DNA from: JAZQLP01 sp045629205
GTDB taxonomy: Bacteria; Bacillota; Clostridia; Oscillospirales; UBA644
DNA length: 35,480 nt
Assembly (NCBI GenBank): GCA_045629205.1
Contig: JAZQQT010000030.1
Coordinates: 1-35,480 of the forward strand
Direction: 5' to 3'
The notes beneath the pieces are model-generated. The model did no database searches, had not been told where the DNA came from, and saw nothing but the letters and a program-made list of their open reading frames with translations. This document shows, in pieces, positions 7,824 to 16,593 of this stretch. How positions within the stretch are numbered: the stretch's first letter is position 1; each line of letters begins with the position of its first letter. Position numbers and translations under genes: made by a program.

Positions 7824-9069
7824 TAGTTAATTCCGAACGATAGCGTTCCTCTTCCTCATTATTACACGAGACAAAATGACCAGGGCGAATTTCTCTGAGA
7901 GAGGGTTTATTAACAGTATAATCATGTTCCGCAAGCGGATTGTAAACTATACGTTTGCGCTTCTTTTCGCTGTGCGGATCCGGTAAAGGAATTGCCGAAA
8001 GAAGAGATTTTGTATAAGGATGCATAGGATGAGCAAACAGTTCGTCCGAGTCGGCAAGCTCAACCATTTTTCCGTAATACATAACACCGATTCTGTCAGA
8101 AAAATATTTTACTACGGAAAGGTCATGTGCAATAAACATAATCGTCAATCCGAGTTGCTCTCTCAAATCATTAAGTAAATTAATAACCTGAGCCTGAATG
8201 GAAACATCGAGAGCGGAAACAGGTTCATCGGCAATAATAAGGTCGGGATTCATGATTACCGAACGCGCAACGCCGATACGCTGCTTTTGTCCACCCGAAA
8301 ACTCGTGAGGATAACGTCCTGCATGTTCTCTGACAAGACCGACTGTTTCGAGAATATCAAAAACTTTCTTGTCGATAACTTCATTATTCTTAACACCGTT
8401 AATAACAAGACCTTCGGAAATAATTTCACGAACGGTCATACGCGGATCAAGAGACGCAATCGGATCCTGAAATATCATCTGAATCTGAGTAATCAGGCGT
8501 GTTTTACGAGCAATTCTGAGATTATCTTTGTAATCCTTAAAAAGCGTCTTCTTTTCTTCGGCAGAAGCGCCTTCAAGTTTTTTTGCATACTCGTCTTTTA
8601 CAGAAGCAACAAGCGTATCTGCATATTCTTTATCGGAATATTTATGGTCGTGTTTTGCTTTTTTTATTTCCGCTTTATTAACAGCAATCGTTTCTGCAAG
8701 AGCAACTTTTTTTTCGGCGATTTTTGCTTTGATTTCATCTTTCTTTGATGGATTTTCGTCGATTTGTTTTTTCAAGCCGATGATTTCTTCCTTTGCGGCC
8801 TTTTTCGCATTAATAATAGCATCAGTATATGATTTTGTTCCCGCACAAATACGCTGTCCTTTAAAATAAATACTGCCGGAAGTAATATCATATATCTTGA
8901 TTATAGAACGTCCTGTTGTGGTTTTACCGCAGCCTGACTCACCGACAAGCCCGAATACTTCACCTTTTTTTATATCAAAACTGACATCGTCAACAGCCTT
9001 GTTTGAGCCGAAATACTGACAAAGATGCTCAACATGAAGAAGAACATCACCCTTTTTTATTTCATTCAT
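7810..9069 (-). CDS. oppF: Peptide ABC transporter ATP-binding protein OppF/DppF-type, with insertion between Walker A and Q-loop
   Basis: This is the ATPase half-subunit that powers peptide import with OppD. ATG 9069 overlaps the oppD stop (TGATG) behind GGAGG, giving 419 residues. The order of motifs is Walker A GESGCGKT (43-50), Q-loop FQDPIASLDP (200-209), signature SGGQKQ (258-263), Walker B LIIADE, D-loop SALD, and switch His in FIAHD. A C-terminal HPMHPYTKSLLSAIP oligopeptide-transporter segment follows. Typical OppF proteins have about 310-330 residues. The excess is a lysine- and glutamate-rich, probably helical or coiled-coil insertion of about 115 residues (roughly 75-190) between GSIYFKGQRI and RKTRLITQIQMIFQDP, where the normal protein has about ten residues. 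All catalytic motifs are intact, so it should be active. Confidence 0.93.
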   Translation of the reverse strand: MNEIKKGDVLLHVEHLCQYFGSNKAVDDVSFDIKKGEVFGLVGESGCGKTTTGRSIIKIYDITSGSIYFKGQRICAGTKSYTDAIINAKKAAKEEIIGLKKQIDENPSKKDEIKAKIAEKKVALAETIAVNKAEIKKAKHDHKYSDKEYADTLVASVKDEYAKKLEGASAEEKKTLFKDYKDNLRIARKTRLITQIQMIFQDPIASLDPRMTVREIISEGLVINGVKNNEVIDKKVFDILETVGLVREHAGRYPHEFSGGQKQRIGVARSVIMNPDLIIADEPVSALDVSIQAQVINLLNDLREQLGLTIMFIAHDLSVVKYFSDRIGVMYYGKMVELADSDELFAHPMHPYTKSLLSAIPLPDPHSEKKRKRIVYNPLAEHDYTVNKPSLREIRPGHFVSCNNEEEERYRSELTNEAK

Positions 9070-11234
9070 CACTCTGCACCTCCGTCTTTTAATTTCATTC
9101 GTTCAATACGGTCGGTGATGACCTTCGGGATCTCAACTTTTGGAGCATTCGGATGAAGAAGCCAAGTGGCAGCATAATGGGTCTCGGATATCTTGAACAT
9201 CGGCGGCTGCATTTCGAAATCAATTTGCATCGCATATTTATTTCTTGCCGCAAACGCATCACCTACCGGAGGATAAATCATATCCGGAGGTGTTCCCGGA
9301 ATCGCATCGAGTTTTTCTTTTGTATCAAGATCAGGCATTGAAGACAAAAGAGCCCACGTATACGGATGACGAGGATCATAAAAAATATCGTCTGCAGTTC
9401 CGTATTCAACTATTTTTCCGGCATACATAACGCCGATGGTATCTGCCATATTAGCGACAACGCCGAGGTCATGAGTAATAAATATAACAGAAAGGTTTCT
9501 TTTAACTTTCAAGTCATTAATAAGTTCGAGAATCTGCGATTGAATCGTAACATCAAGAGCTGTCGTAGGCTCATCGCATATCAAAATATCCGGGTTTGCC
9601 GAAAGTGCAATTGCGATTACAATACGCTGGCGCATACCGCCGGAGAATTCAAACGGATATTGATTATAACGAGTTCTCGGATCACTTATACCGACTTCCT
9701 CCATGAGTTTTATGGCTTTTTCACGAGCCATACTCTTGGTGACCTTATAAACTACCTGAGAAGCTTTTTCTTTAAAGTAATTTATCAAATCAACAGTTCG
9801 CTGAGAATAATCAATTTCAGACGATGACGAAATATAACCAGTATATTTGTCTTTGAGGCGATTGATAATAGCTGCGATATCACCTTTTAAGTCATCGAGA
9901 TCATAAACGACTTTCGGAATGACTTTCCAGTCAACCTTTTTCCCTTTTGCAATAAGAGCATCTCTCTTTGCTGTCTGTTTAGCAAAACGTTCCTCTTCTT
10001 TGGGATTGGTTTTGCATACAAGGAAATATCTTTCGATGGCGGCAGTCAAACTACTGCGGAATGTGTATGCAGTGCTGTCTTTTATAAACTCAAGACGGTC
10101 TATGGATTTCTGGACCTTATCAGATAAGCGTGCACACAAATCAAGAGCTTCCTTACGTGTAAAGTCTCCGGAATAGAACGAAATCGCATCATCAAAATCG
10201 GCAAGAATATCCTTCTTGACGATGAGCGCAGTTTCTGTTGAGTAACGAATACCGTTTTGAGAATGAACAATAAAATCGTTCATAAAGTTTTCGTTAAGAT
10301 ACTCAAGAGCCGTTTTGTTAAGTTCATCTATTGTTCTGCCATCAGGGCGAATATTCTGTCCTGCCAGTTTACAGTAACCCATCCGGAAAAAATCCGGACG
10401 AGGACTGTTCATCATCTGATTTAAAAGATTTTCAGTGTCGTGAAGAGCAGCTTCAAGTCCATCCGGAAGCGGTTCGCTGACATCATTGATATTCTGTTTA
10501 TATGCAGAATTTTCGAATTTTAATCTTGAAGAAACATCTTTGATTTCGTTCTCGATACCGTAAATCAGATATTCATTTTTTACATTACCGAGTTTTGTAA
10601 TGAAATCTCTGATCATCATTTTACGATCAAGTTTTTGTTTCTTTTCAACCATGAAAAGAAAATCTTCAATCGCAGCATTAAGGTCGAAAACCTGATTATA
10701 TTCCTCATTATATTCTGTTTCAAGTTTATTAGCCTCAATACAGAAGTCATTAAATATCTTTGTAAGTTTATCGATTTCGGCTGTCTTATCAGGTTCAGCC
10801 AATTTTATATTTTCATTAAGAATTTTAATTAACCTGTTGAAGTCTTTACGTGCTTCTTTACGGGAAGCTTTATTTTTAAGGACCATAGCCTCAGTAATCT
10901 GCTTACCGATTTTTACAATCGGATTGAGCGAAGACAACGGATCCTGAAAAATCATCGCAATTTTATCGCCGCGAATCTTATACATATCATCTTCGGAAAT
11001 CTTGAGCAAATCACTACCGTCATAAAGGATTTCTCCACCCTCAACGATAGAATTACCGGCAAGAATACCGAGAATAGCTTTTGATGTGACCGATTTTCCC
11101 GAACCGGATTCCCCTACTATTGCAAGAGTTTTACCGCGTTCCAAATCAAATGAAACATCACGGACTGCACGAACAATACCACCGTTCGTTCTGAATGAAA
11201 TCTGGAGATTTTTAACTTCAAGAATCTTATCCAT
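9069..11234 (-). CDS. oppD: Peptide ABC transporter ATP-binding protein OppD/DppD-type, with about 370-residue insertion before the signature motif
   Basis: The start at 11234 follows GGAGGAATAGT, giving 721 residues against about 330 for ordinary OppD. Motifs are Walker A GESGSGKS (41-48), Q-loop FQDPLSSLNP (96-105), then EAMVLKNKASRKEARKDF. An extra region of about 370 residues (roughly 130-500) follows. The sequence then resumes as normal OppD with AIKLMEEVGISDPRTRYNQYPFEFSGGMRQR (signature 531-536), Walker B ILICDEPT (from 550) and switch His588 in FITHD. The C-terminal HPYTWALLSSMPDLD and IPGTPPDM segments are also present. The insert is charged and predicted mostly helical, with coiled-coil-like stretches, and resembles no domain I know. 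It sits in one uninterrupted frame with intact ATPase motifs, so it is an insertion, not a gene fusion or frameshift. It is 1 bp from oppC and overlaps oppF. Confidence 0.93.
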   Translation of the reverse strand: MDKILEVKNLQISFRTNGGIVRAVRDVSFDLERGKTLAIVGESGSGKSVTSKAILGILAGNSIVEGGEILYDGSDLLKISEDDMYKIRGDKIAMIFQDPLSSLNPIVKIGKQITEAMVLKNKASRKEARKDFNRLIKILNENIKLAEPDKTAEIDKLTKIFNDFCIEANKLETEYNEEYNQVFDLNAAIEDFLFMVEKKQKLDRKMMIRDFITKLGNVKNEYLIYGIENEIKDVSSRLKFENSAYKQNINDVSEPLPDGLEAALHDTENLLNQMMNSPRPDFFRMGYCKLAGQNIRPDGRTIDELNKTALEYLNENFMNDFIVHSQNGIRYSTETALIVKKDILADFDDAISFYSGDFTRKEALDLCARLSDKVQKSIDRLEFIKDSTAYTFRSSLTAAIERYFLVCKTNPKEEERFAKQTAKRDALIAKGKKVDWKVIPKVVYDLDDLKGDIAAIINRLKDKYTGYISSSSEIDYSQRTVDLINYFKEKASQVVYKVTKSMAREKAIKLMEEVGISDPRTRYNQYPFEFSGGMRQRIVIAIALSANPDILICDEPTTALDVTIQSQILELINDLKVKRNLSVIFITHDLGVVANMADTIGVMYAGKIVEYGTADDIFYDPRHPYTWALLSSMPDLDTKEKLDAIPGTPPDMIYPPVGDAFAARNKYAMQIDFEMQPPMFKISETHYAATWLLHPNAPKVEIPKVITDRIERMKLKDGGAE

Positions 11235-11235
11235 A

Positions 11236-12828
11236 CTATTCCTCCACTCCGCGTAAAGAAGGATTGAACGCATCTCTGAGGCCGTTACCGAACAGGTTGA
11301 AACAAATCATAAGCAACGAAAGCACAAGTGCCGGATAAATCATCAAATGAGGATAGTTCGTCCATATTGCGCTTGCATCCGAAAGTAAAGTTCCGAGTGA
11401 TGTGGTCGTTGATGTTCCGAGTTTAACGATGCCGAGATAACTAAGCATACTCTCAGAATTGATAACGCCCGGAATAACGAGAGCACATGATGTGATAATT
11501 GTTCCCAATGAGTTCGGAAAAATATGTTTCCAAATTATTCTGCTGTCGCGTGCACCGAGAGTTCTTGCTGCCATTACATATTCGGAATTCTTGAATCTGT
11601 AGAACTGAGTTCTGACACGATAGGCAGTGCCTATCCACCCGGTAAGAACATAAGCAAACAACAAACAAACAACAGGACCGAGTTTTTTTGCAAAATGCTG
11701 TTGGAACAAGGTTGCGACAATAATGAACGGAACACTTGAAAGGATATCGGAAACACGTTCCATAATAAGGTCTGCGACTCCGCCGTAGTAACCTTCTATG
11801 GCACCGTATAAAGCACCGAGAACAAGGTTGATTGCCGAAACGCATACAGCAACAAGCAAACTGAGTTTAATACCGTCTGCCATACGGAGTGAAAGATCAT
11901 ATCCCTGACTGTCTGTTCCGAGAATGTATTCCGGTTCAAAGCCGTTTTTAAATAAATAGTAATTATAATAAAGAATACGGACTTTATACTGAGCAGTATC
12001 AGTGTCACCGCCTCCGGTATACTGATAGTAAACGCAATTTCCGTTGGCATCACGCAAATAATTGTCTTCGAGTACCAAATCTTCGGAATAAGATAATGTT
12101 TTTGCTTTTCCGTTATTAACAGTTACGGGCACACCTTTACCGGATGTTTTATACCACCAGTTGGCGATTGTGTAATCACCCGGATCGAACTGATAGCCAC
12201 TGTTTGTATCAAGAAGCGGAAAAAGAACCTGAATTCCTGTTTCCTGCTGCCATGCAATAATAGCATTGTATTCCGACTGCTGAATACTCTTAAAAAGAAA
12301 TCCAAAATCAAGATACTCGTCGTATGTTGTTTCAAAGGAATATACAGTCTCTTTTTTGGGATTCAGAGAAGTAATAGTATCACCTATTGAGAGTATCGGC
12401 TGATATTTATTTTCCATTGAATCCCCGATAGATACGACATCTGCGCCATCAATATACATAGCGCCTATGCCTTTTGCGAGTTTATGAATAAGGTCGACTT
12501 CGGAAAGAACTTTACTCTTACCGCCGTTACATATTCCCAACTTTGAAAGCGCCAGATTTCTGGGTGCTTTTTTAGCATAATACGGATCCATAAAAGTTGC
12601 ATCGTATTTCGTTGTAAAAATCGGAGTAAGGAAAGCAAAAAGGACAATAATTATTATAATTACGGTTGCTATAACGGAAGCCTTGTTTTTTTTGAAACGA
12701 AGCCATGCATCCTTTAGATACCCGATCGGCTTATCGTCAAATTTTTTATCGGTAATTTTATCGTTAAGCTGAACAAAAGCAAATTTATCGGGAGAAACCG
12801 AATTTATATCAAAATTCTTCGTGCTCAT
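11236..12828 (-). CDS. oppC: Peptide ABC transporter permease OppC/DppC-type, with very large first external loop
   Basis: The start at 12828 (behind GGGAGAAAAATAAA, 1 bp after the oppB stop) gives 530 residues; typical OppC has about 300. The N-terminal OppC segment WLRFKKNKASV leads into membrane helix 1 (51-70). Next comes a hydrophilic region of about 230 residues (72-303), presumed outside the membrane. The canonical re-entry FEPEYILGTDSQGYDLSLRMADGIKLSLLV then starts the transporter core with about five more helices. The EAA coupling motif is AARTLGARDSRIIWKHIFPN (420-439), which docks on an ATPase subunit. The C-terminus FGNGLRDAFNPSL is the normal DppC/OppC ending. The loop has no recognised domain and contains several Trp and Tyr residues and a TGIQVLFPLLDTNSG stretch. 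It may contact the binding protein. Confidence 0.94.
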   Translation of the reverse strand: MSTKNFDINSVSPDKFAFVQLNDKITDKKFDDKPIGYLKDAWLRFKKNKASVIATVIIIIIVLFAFLTPIFTTKYDATFMDPYYAKKAPRNLALSKLGICNGGKSKVLSEVDLIHKLAKGIGAMYIDGADVVSIGDSMENKYQPILSIGDTITSLNPKKETVYSFETTYDEYLDFGFLFKSIQQSEYNAIIAWQQETGIQVLFPLLDTNSGYQFDPGDYTIANWWYKTSGKGVPVTVNNGKAKTLSYSEDLVLEDNYLRDANGNCVYYQYTGGGDTDTAQYKVRILYYNYYLFKNGFEPEYILGTDSQGYDLSLRMADGIKLSLLVAVCVSAINLVLGALYGAIEGYYGGVADLIMERVSDILSSVPFIIVATLFQQHFAKKLGPVVCLLFAYVLTGWIGTAYRVRTQFYRFKNSEYVMAARTLGARDSRIIWKHIFPNSLGTIITSCALVIPGVINSESMLSYLGIVKLGTSTTTSLGTLLSDASAIWTNYPHLMIYPALVLSLLMICFNLFGNGLRDAFNPSLRGVEE

Positions 12829-12829
12829 T

Positions 12830-13789
12830 TTATTTTTCTCCCATTCTGATTCTCGGATCAATGAATCCGTAACTTATATCAACAACAATACCGGAAAGAA
12901 GGCCGATAAATGTATAGAAAACACAATCCATCATGAAAACGTCATAATCCAAAAGACTGATAGACTGAATATAAAGACGTCCTACACCGGGAATCGAGAA
13001 TATCTGTTCTATGATCATGGATCCGCCGAGAATACCTATAAGAGAAGATAAAACCATAGGCAAAATCGGAACCATGGCATTTTTAAGAGCATGACGCGTT
13101 GTTGCCTGGGCTCTCGTAAGGCCCTTAGTGCGAGCAAGAAGCATATATTCCGAAGTCAGTGTTTCGGTCAGTTCTGCGCGTGTAAAACGGCAAAGTCCGG
13201 CGATTTCGCCGAAAGAGAGCGCCAGGATGGGATTAATCATGCTTACGAACATTTTCCAAGAAAACCACGAGCCGCCGGCATCTGCAAGAGATGACACAAC
13301 CAACGGCAACCATCCGAGTTTAAAATACAGAAAATACTGAACGAGGAAAGCATAGACATATGACGGAACCGAAATGAATACCATTACAAGAGTGCTGATA
13401 AATGAATCCTGCCATTTGTTCTTTTTGATTGCCGCATAAACTCCGAGAAGAATACCTACCGGAGTTGCAAAAAGAAGAGAATATACATTTACAATCACTG
13501 TAGGAAGGAGTTTATCAACAAGAACATCCCATGCCGGAATATTTTTCTGAATATACCACGATGTTCCGAAATCCCACTCTGTTACGATACCTTTAAGATA
13601 AATACCATATTGAACCAATAAAGGTTTATCGTAGCCAAGAGCTTCCCACCTTGATTTTATCAAATTTGCAAGAACTTTATCCTGAGGCAACTCTCTCGGT
13701 AAAAGACGTATAAGCATAAAGCACATTGTCATTATAACAAAGAAAGTAAGCAACATCAGTAAAAGTCTTTTAACCACATACTTCGCCAT
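12830..13789 (-). CDS. oppB: Peptide ABC transporter permease OppB/DppB-type
   Basis: This is the second membrane subunit of the peptide importer, forming the translocation path with OppC. The start at 13789 (MAKYVVKRLLLMLLTFFVI) is chosen for GAGGAG upstream, giving 319 residues, the normal length. The N-terminal helix and FGTSWYI segment are typical. The EAA coupling motif is LARTKGLTRAQATTRHALKNAM, and the C-terminal IFSIPGVGRLYIQSI and DIsYGFIDPRIR-type ending fit the family. Unlike its partners it has no large insertion. It is separated from oppA by a 150-bp space containing a perfect stem-loop, and joined to oppC by 1 bp. Confidence 0.96.
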   Translation of the reverse strand: MAKYVVKRLLLMLLTFFVIMTMCFMLIRLLPRELPQDKVLANLIKSRWEALGYDKPLLVQYGIYLKGIVTEWDFGTSWYIQKNIPAWDVLVDKLLPTVIVNVYSLLFATPVGILLGVYAAIKKNKWQDSFISTLVMVFISVPSYVYAFLVQYFLYFKLGWLPLVVSSLADAGGSWFSWKMFVSMINPILALSFGEIAGLCRFTRAELTETLTSEYMLLARTKGLTRAQATTRHALKNAMVPILPMVLSSLIGILGGSMIIEQIFSIPGVGRLYIQSISLLDYDVFMMDCVFYTFIGLLSGIVVDISYGFIDPRIRMGEK

Positions 13790-13875
13790 TTTGACACTCT
13801 CCTCATTTACGGATTTTTGAATATACCTGCGTAACATACGGTGATATATTCAGAAGCCCGTTTATAATCAGTTAA

Positions 13876-13907
13876 AAGTTGGCAGAGAGTCGACTCTCTG
13901 CCAACTT
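13876..13907 (-). terminator. Stem-loop between oppA and oppB: attenuator, partial terminator or 3-prime stabiliser
   Basis: This is a perfect 32-bp palindrome with arms AAGTTGGCAGAGAGTC / GACTCTCTGCCAACTT and no spare loop bases, 32 bp after the oppA stop. The following minus-strand sequence TTTTAACTG has only four T, so termination would be incomplete. Such hairpins in binding-protein operons usually let the binding-protein mRNA outnumber the permease mRNA; that role here is inferred. No new promoter for oppB is evident in the gap. Confidence 0.65.
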
Positions 13908-13939
13908 AATTATTCACTTACAATTATCTTCTGCAGCAA

Positions 13940-16381
13940 TCAATATGTTAATGTATTGTTTGCAAGATAATCAGCCCATTCAGCATCTGTATAGTTGTAT
14001 GTCATAAGCTCAAGTCCGCCGAAACCATACATAATATTGTATTCTTCGGTGTAGTAATTGAGTTTGTAAGAAAGCATTGAGCAAGATGTGGAAGTTGCAA
14101 GAGGAATACGATAGTATTTCTGGAGATAAGCTTCTTCCATCTGTGAAAGAACTTCAAGTTTGAAATCAAAGTCTTTTGTTGCAAACTCGCCGTCACCTAC
14201 AAGACACTGTGACCAAATCTGCCATGTTCTGGTAATTTCTTCGCCGTCAATAGTAATTGTAAGGGTTTCTGTTTTTGGATCCCAACATGCAGCTTCATGA
14301 ATATCATACTGATCGGGGTCACAATAAACCTGGAAATTACGGAAGGGATAGAAGGCTGCTCCGCCCCATGCACCGTAACCGATAGCATATTCGCCGTTAG
14401 CAACATCACTGTATCTATCGGGAATATTATCGATACCTTCAAGAGTAACTTTACCGAAGCCGGAACCTTCAACAGCTGCATTGATGTATTTATTCATCAA
14501 TTCAATCTGTTTCTGTTCAGAGGAATCAAGAGCACCCTTTTTATAACCGATTTTAATAACGATATCTTCGCCAGAGGTGTAAAGACCATCGGCAACAAGT
14601 TCGTCACAAGCGGTCTTCATAAGTTGCTGAGCAAGTGTAAGATTATAACCGTTGATTGAATTATATGCATCTTCAAGAGTAGCGTATGTTTTGCCTTCGC
14701 CGTATTCAACACCATAAACATTTACGATAGCTTTCATAGCCTGATCGGTTGTTCTATACATAGAATCCGGATTGTTATATACATCGTAGAAATACAGATA
14801 ATTCAAAATATAGTAACCGGGTTTATAACCCTGAGTAGCAGTAACCCACTCGTCACGGTCAATAGCAAAACTGAAAGCTTTACGGAAATTAGTATTGGAA
14901 AGGACAACAGAATTCTTATTGCCTTTGGAGTTATCCATTTCTTTGAGGTCTTCAAGATTACAGTCAAAGAAGAAGGACATCATATATGTTTCATCAACTT
15001 TATACAACTGAGAACTTGTAGTATAATTTGTAACATCTTCTGCTGAAGGTGTCCAATCGTCAAGGTCGCCCTTTAGGAATGCGAGTTTAGCAGCATCGTC
15101 ATTCATTACATCAATAACGATTTTTTCTGTCTGATAACGCTGAACTTTTTTGCCATCTACGAGATAAGGAGTTTCGGAATAAAGAGATCCGTCTTCTTTC
15201 TTTTCGTAGCCATACCAGTTTTCATTCTGAACGAATACGATCTGTTTGCCGTCTTCAAGAGAAGAAATTTTGTAAGGTCCGTAGGACATTGTTGTTGCCA
15301 TTGAAGAAGCATATTTTGTTGTAACAAGAGAACCTGAAGTGTCTTTGTTTGCTTCATAGTAATCTTTATAAACAAGCCATGTAGATGTGCAGGATGTGAG
15401 GAAATAGTTATAATCAATATGAGCAGCATTTACATAACGAATCGTGTAATCGTCAACTTTGTAACATCCGACGATATCATCGTATTTTGAAGCATAGTCT
15501 TCATCATAGTCTGCGTTATCTTCAAAAATAACAGGTGTGCCATAAGAGCCATCGAAATAAGGAGCATATGTAGCCCAAATATCAACACCGGAGAAAGCAT
15601 CGCCTACAGATTCACCATAAACGGTGTCATCAAGGAATGAAATATACTGCGGAGCAGCGTTTCCGTTTGCATCTACATAAGTGTCATCAACGCCCCAAAA
15701 ATCAAAGCAATCAAAGTAAACGTCTTTACCTTCTGCGAGAAAAGCAACAGCATCGTCAAGAGAAATTCCTTTGGTAATTGTTTTCTGCAAAGCATTGTAA
15801 TACTTGAAACCGCCGGCTACTGCGGATTCGCCTGCATAATACAGGTTAGCGCGGTAGTTCAGCATAGTAGGATCAAGCAATTGCTTCATTGAATAAATGT
15901 AATCGTCAGCAGTGATAGCCTGACCGTTTTCCCATTTTGCATTGGGGTTAAGTTTGATTTCGAAAACATAACCGTCTTCGATGTCAGCTGCTGCCGCATC
16001 ATCGGCAACGATACCGTATTTTACAAGATCCGATTTATGATCTTTTGTGACATCGGTAATTGATGTTGCCATCTCATAAATCCACTGGTAAACACCGTTT
16101 TCGCTGTCGAGAACCTGCATTGTGCAGAACGGCATTGAAACGTAAGCGAGAAGGGCATCATCAGCGTTGGTTTCCCATGAATGGGGATTCCAGTTATCGC
16201 CAAGAGCAGTGGTATATGTGCGATAGGTATACTTAGTAGTATACTGAGGGTTCTGAGGGTTGTCGGGATTATCGGGATTGTCGGGATTGTCGGGATTTTC
16301 AGGCTGCGTGCAGGCAGCAACAAGTCCGATAACCATGACTAAACTCAGCAGAAGCGCAAGAATTTTCTTAAAGTTTTTCAT
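13940..16381 (-). CDS. oppA: Peptide ABC transporter substrate-binding lipoprotein OppA/DppA-type, enlarged
   Basis: This is the extracytoplasmic receptor that delivers peptides to OppBC. The start at 16381 lies behind AAGGAGGAATATAAG. The signal peptide MKNFKKILALLLSLVMVIGL ends in lipobox VAAC (Cys24), so it is membrane-anchored. A short proline/asparagine linker of NPD repeats (about residues 30-45) follows. The SBP_bac_5 domain begins with YTTKYTYRTYTTALGDNWNPHSWE and includes FEIKLNPNAKWENGQAITADDYIYSMKQLLDP and NTNFRKAFSFAIDRDEWV. With 813 residues it is much longer than the usual 530-560. Extra sequence appears in the N-terminal half, between the YYNALQKTI region and GDAFSGVDIWATYAPYFDG. 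It is the first gene of the operon, with a strong promoter. Confidence 0.94.
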   Translation of the reverse strand: MKNFKKILALLLSLVMVIGLVAACTQPENPDNPDNPDNPDNPQNPQYTTKYTYRTYTTALGDNWNPHSWETNADDALLAYVSMPFCTMQVLDSENGVYQWIYEMATSITDVTKDHKSDLVKYGIVADDAAAADIEDGYVFEIKLNPNAKWENGQAITADDYIYSMKQLLDPTMLNYRANLYYAGESAVAGGFKYYNALQKTITKGISLDDAVAFLAEGKDVYFDCFDFWGVDDTYVDANGNAAPQYISFLDDTVYGESVGDAFSGVDIWATYAPYFDGSYGTPVIFEDNADYDEDYASKYDDIVGCYKVDDYTIRYVNAAHIDYNYFLTSCTSTWLVYKDYYEANKDTSGSLVTTKYASSMATTMSYGPYKISSLEDGKQIVFVQNENWYGYEKKEDGSLYSETPYLVDGKKVQRYQTEKIVIDVMNDDAAKLAFLKGDLDDWTPSAEDVTNYTTSSQLYKVDETYMMSFFFDCNLEDLKEMDNSKGNKNSVVLSNTNFRKAFSFAIDRDEWVTATQGYKPGYYILNYLYFYDVYNNPDSMYRTTDQAMKAIVNVYGVEYGEGKTYATLEDAYNSINGYNLTLAQQLMKTACDELVADGLYTSGEDIVIKIGYKKGALDSSEQKQIELMNKYINAAVEGSGFGKVTLEGIDNIPDRYSDVANGEYAIGYGAWGGAAFYPFRNFQVYCDPDQYDIHEAACWDPKTETLTITIDGEEITRTWQIWSQCLVGDGEFATKDFDFKLEVLSQMEEAYLQKYYRIPLATSTSCSMLSYKLNYYTEEYNIMYGFGGLELMTYNYTDAEWADYLANNTLTY
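16242..16304 (-). repeat. 9-bp in-frame tandem repeat in oppA (linker of NPD/NPQ units)
   Basis: Imperfect 9-mers such as TTGTCGGGA (plus-strand view, four copies between 16260 and 16295) and TTCTGAGGG (before them) encode repeated Asn-Pro-Asp and Asn-Pro-Gln triplets. Each unit adds three residues, so slippage would alter linker length without shifting frame. The tract sits directly behind the lipid-anchored cysteine. Confidence 0.85.
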
Positions 16382-16415
16382 AGTTTCTTATATTCCTCCT
16401 TAGAATATTCGGGTC

Positions 16416-16444
16416 ATTATACAACGTATATTTTAAAAAGTCAA
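16416..16444 (-). promoter_or_regulatory. Promoter of the opp operon
   Basis: On the minus strand TTGACT (16444-16439), 17-bp spacer, TATAAT (16421-16416). The oppA start at 16381 is 34 bp further on. This is a near-consensus sigma-A promoter. No operator, T-box or riboswitch structure is evident in the short leader. Confidence 0.8.
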
Positions 16445-16556
16445 GAGTAATAATTTATTTTTTTATTATTTTGTAATCAAAATTTCATATTTTCAAGTCA
16501 TTAGATTAAATTATATCTGAATAGTGGAATTACAAACTGCAAAAAACATAAAAAAT

Positions 16557-16574
16557 GCGGTTCCGAAGAACCGC
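16557..16574 (-). terminator. Terminator of the coaW-GNAT-YkgJ operon
   Basis: GCGGTTC / GAACCGC with a CGAA tetraloop lies 19 bp after the stop at 16594 on the minus strand. It is followed by a T-rich tail (ATTTTTTATGTTTTTTG). Confidence 0.88.
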
Positions 16575-16593
16575 GAAATGATGTTATCTTATT

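Noticed and set aside
9069..11234. OppD as a fusion of two genes or a frameshifted pair
   Set aside because: The Q-loop, signature, Walker B and switch His follow in one open frame from a single well-placed start, and there is only one Walker A, so it is one protein with an insertion.
16242..16304. CRISPR or intergenic satellite
   Set aside because: The 9-bp repeat lies inside the oppA reading frame and encodes a regular NPD linker.
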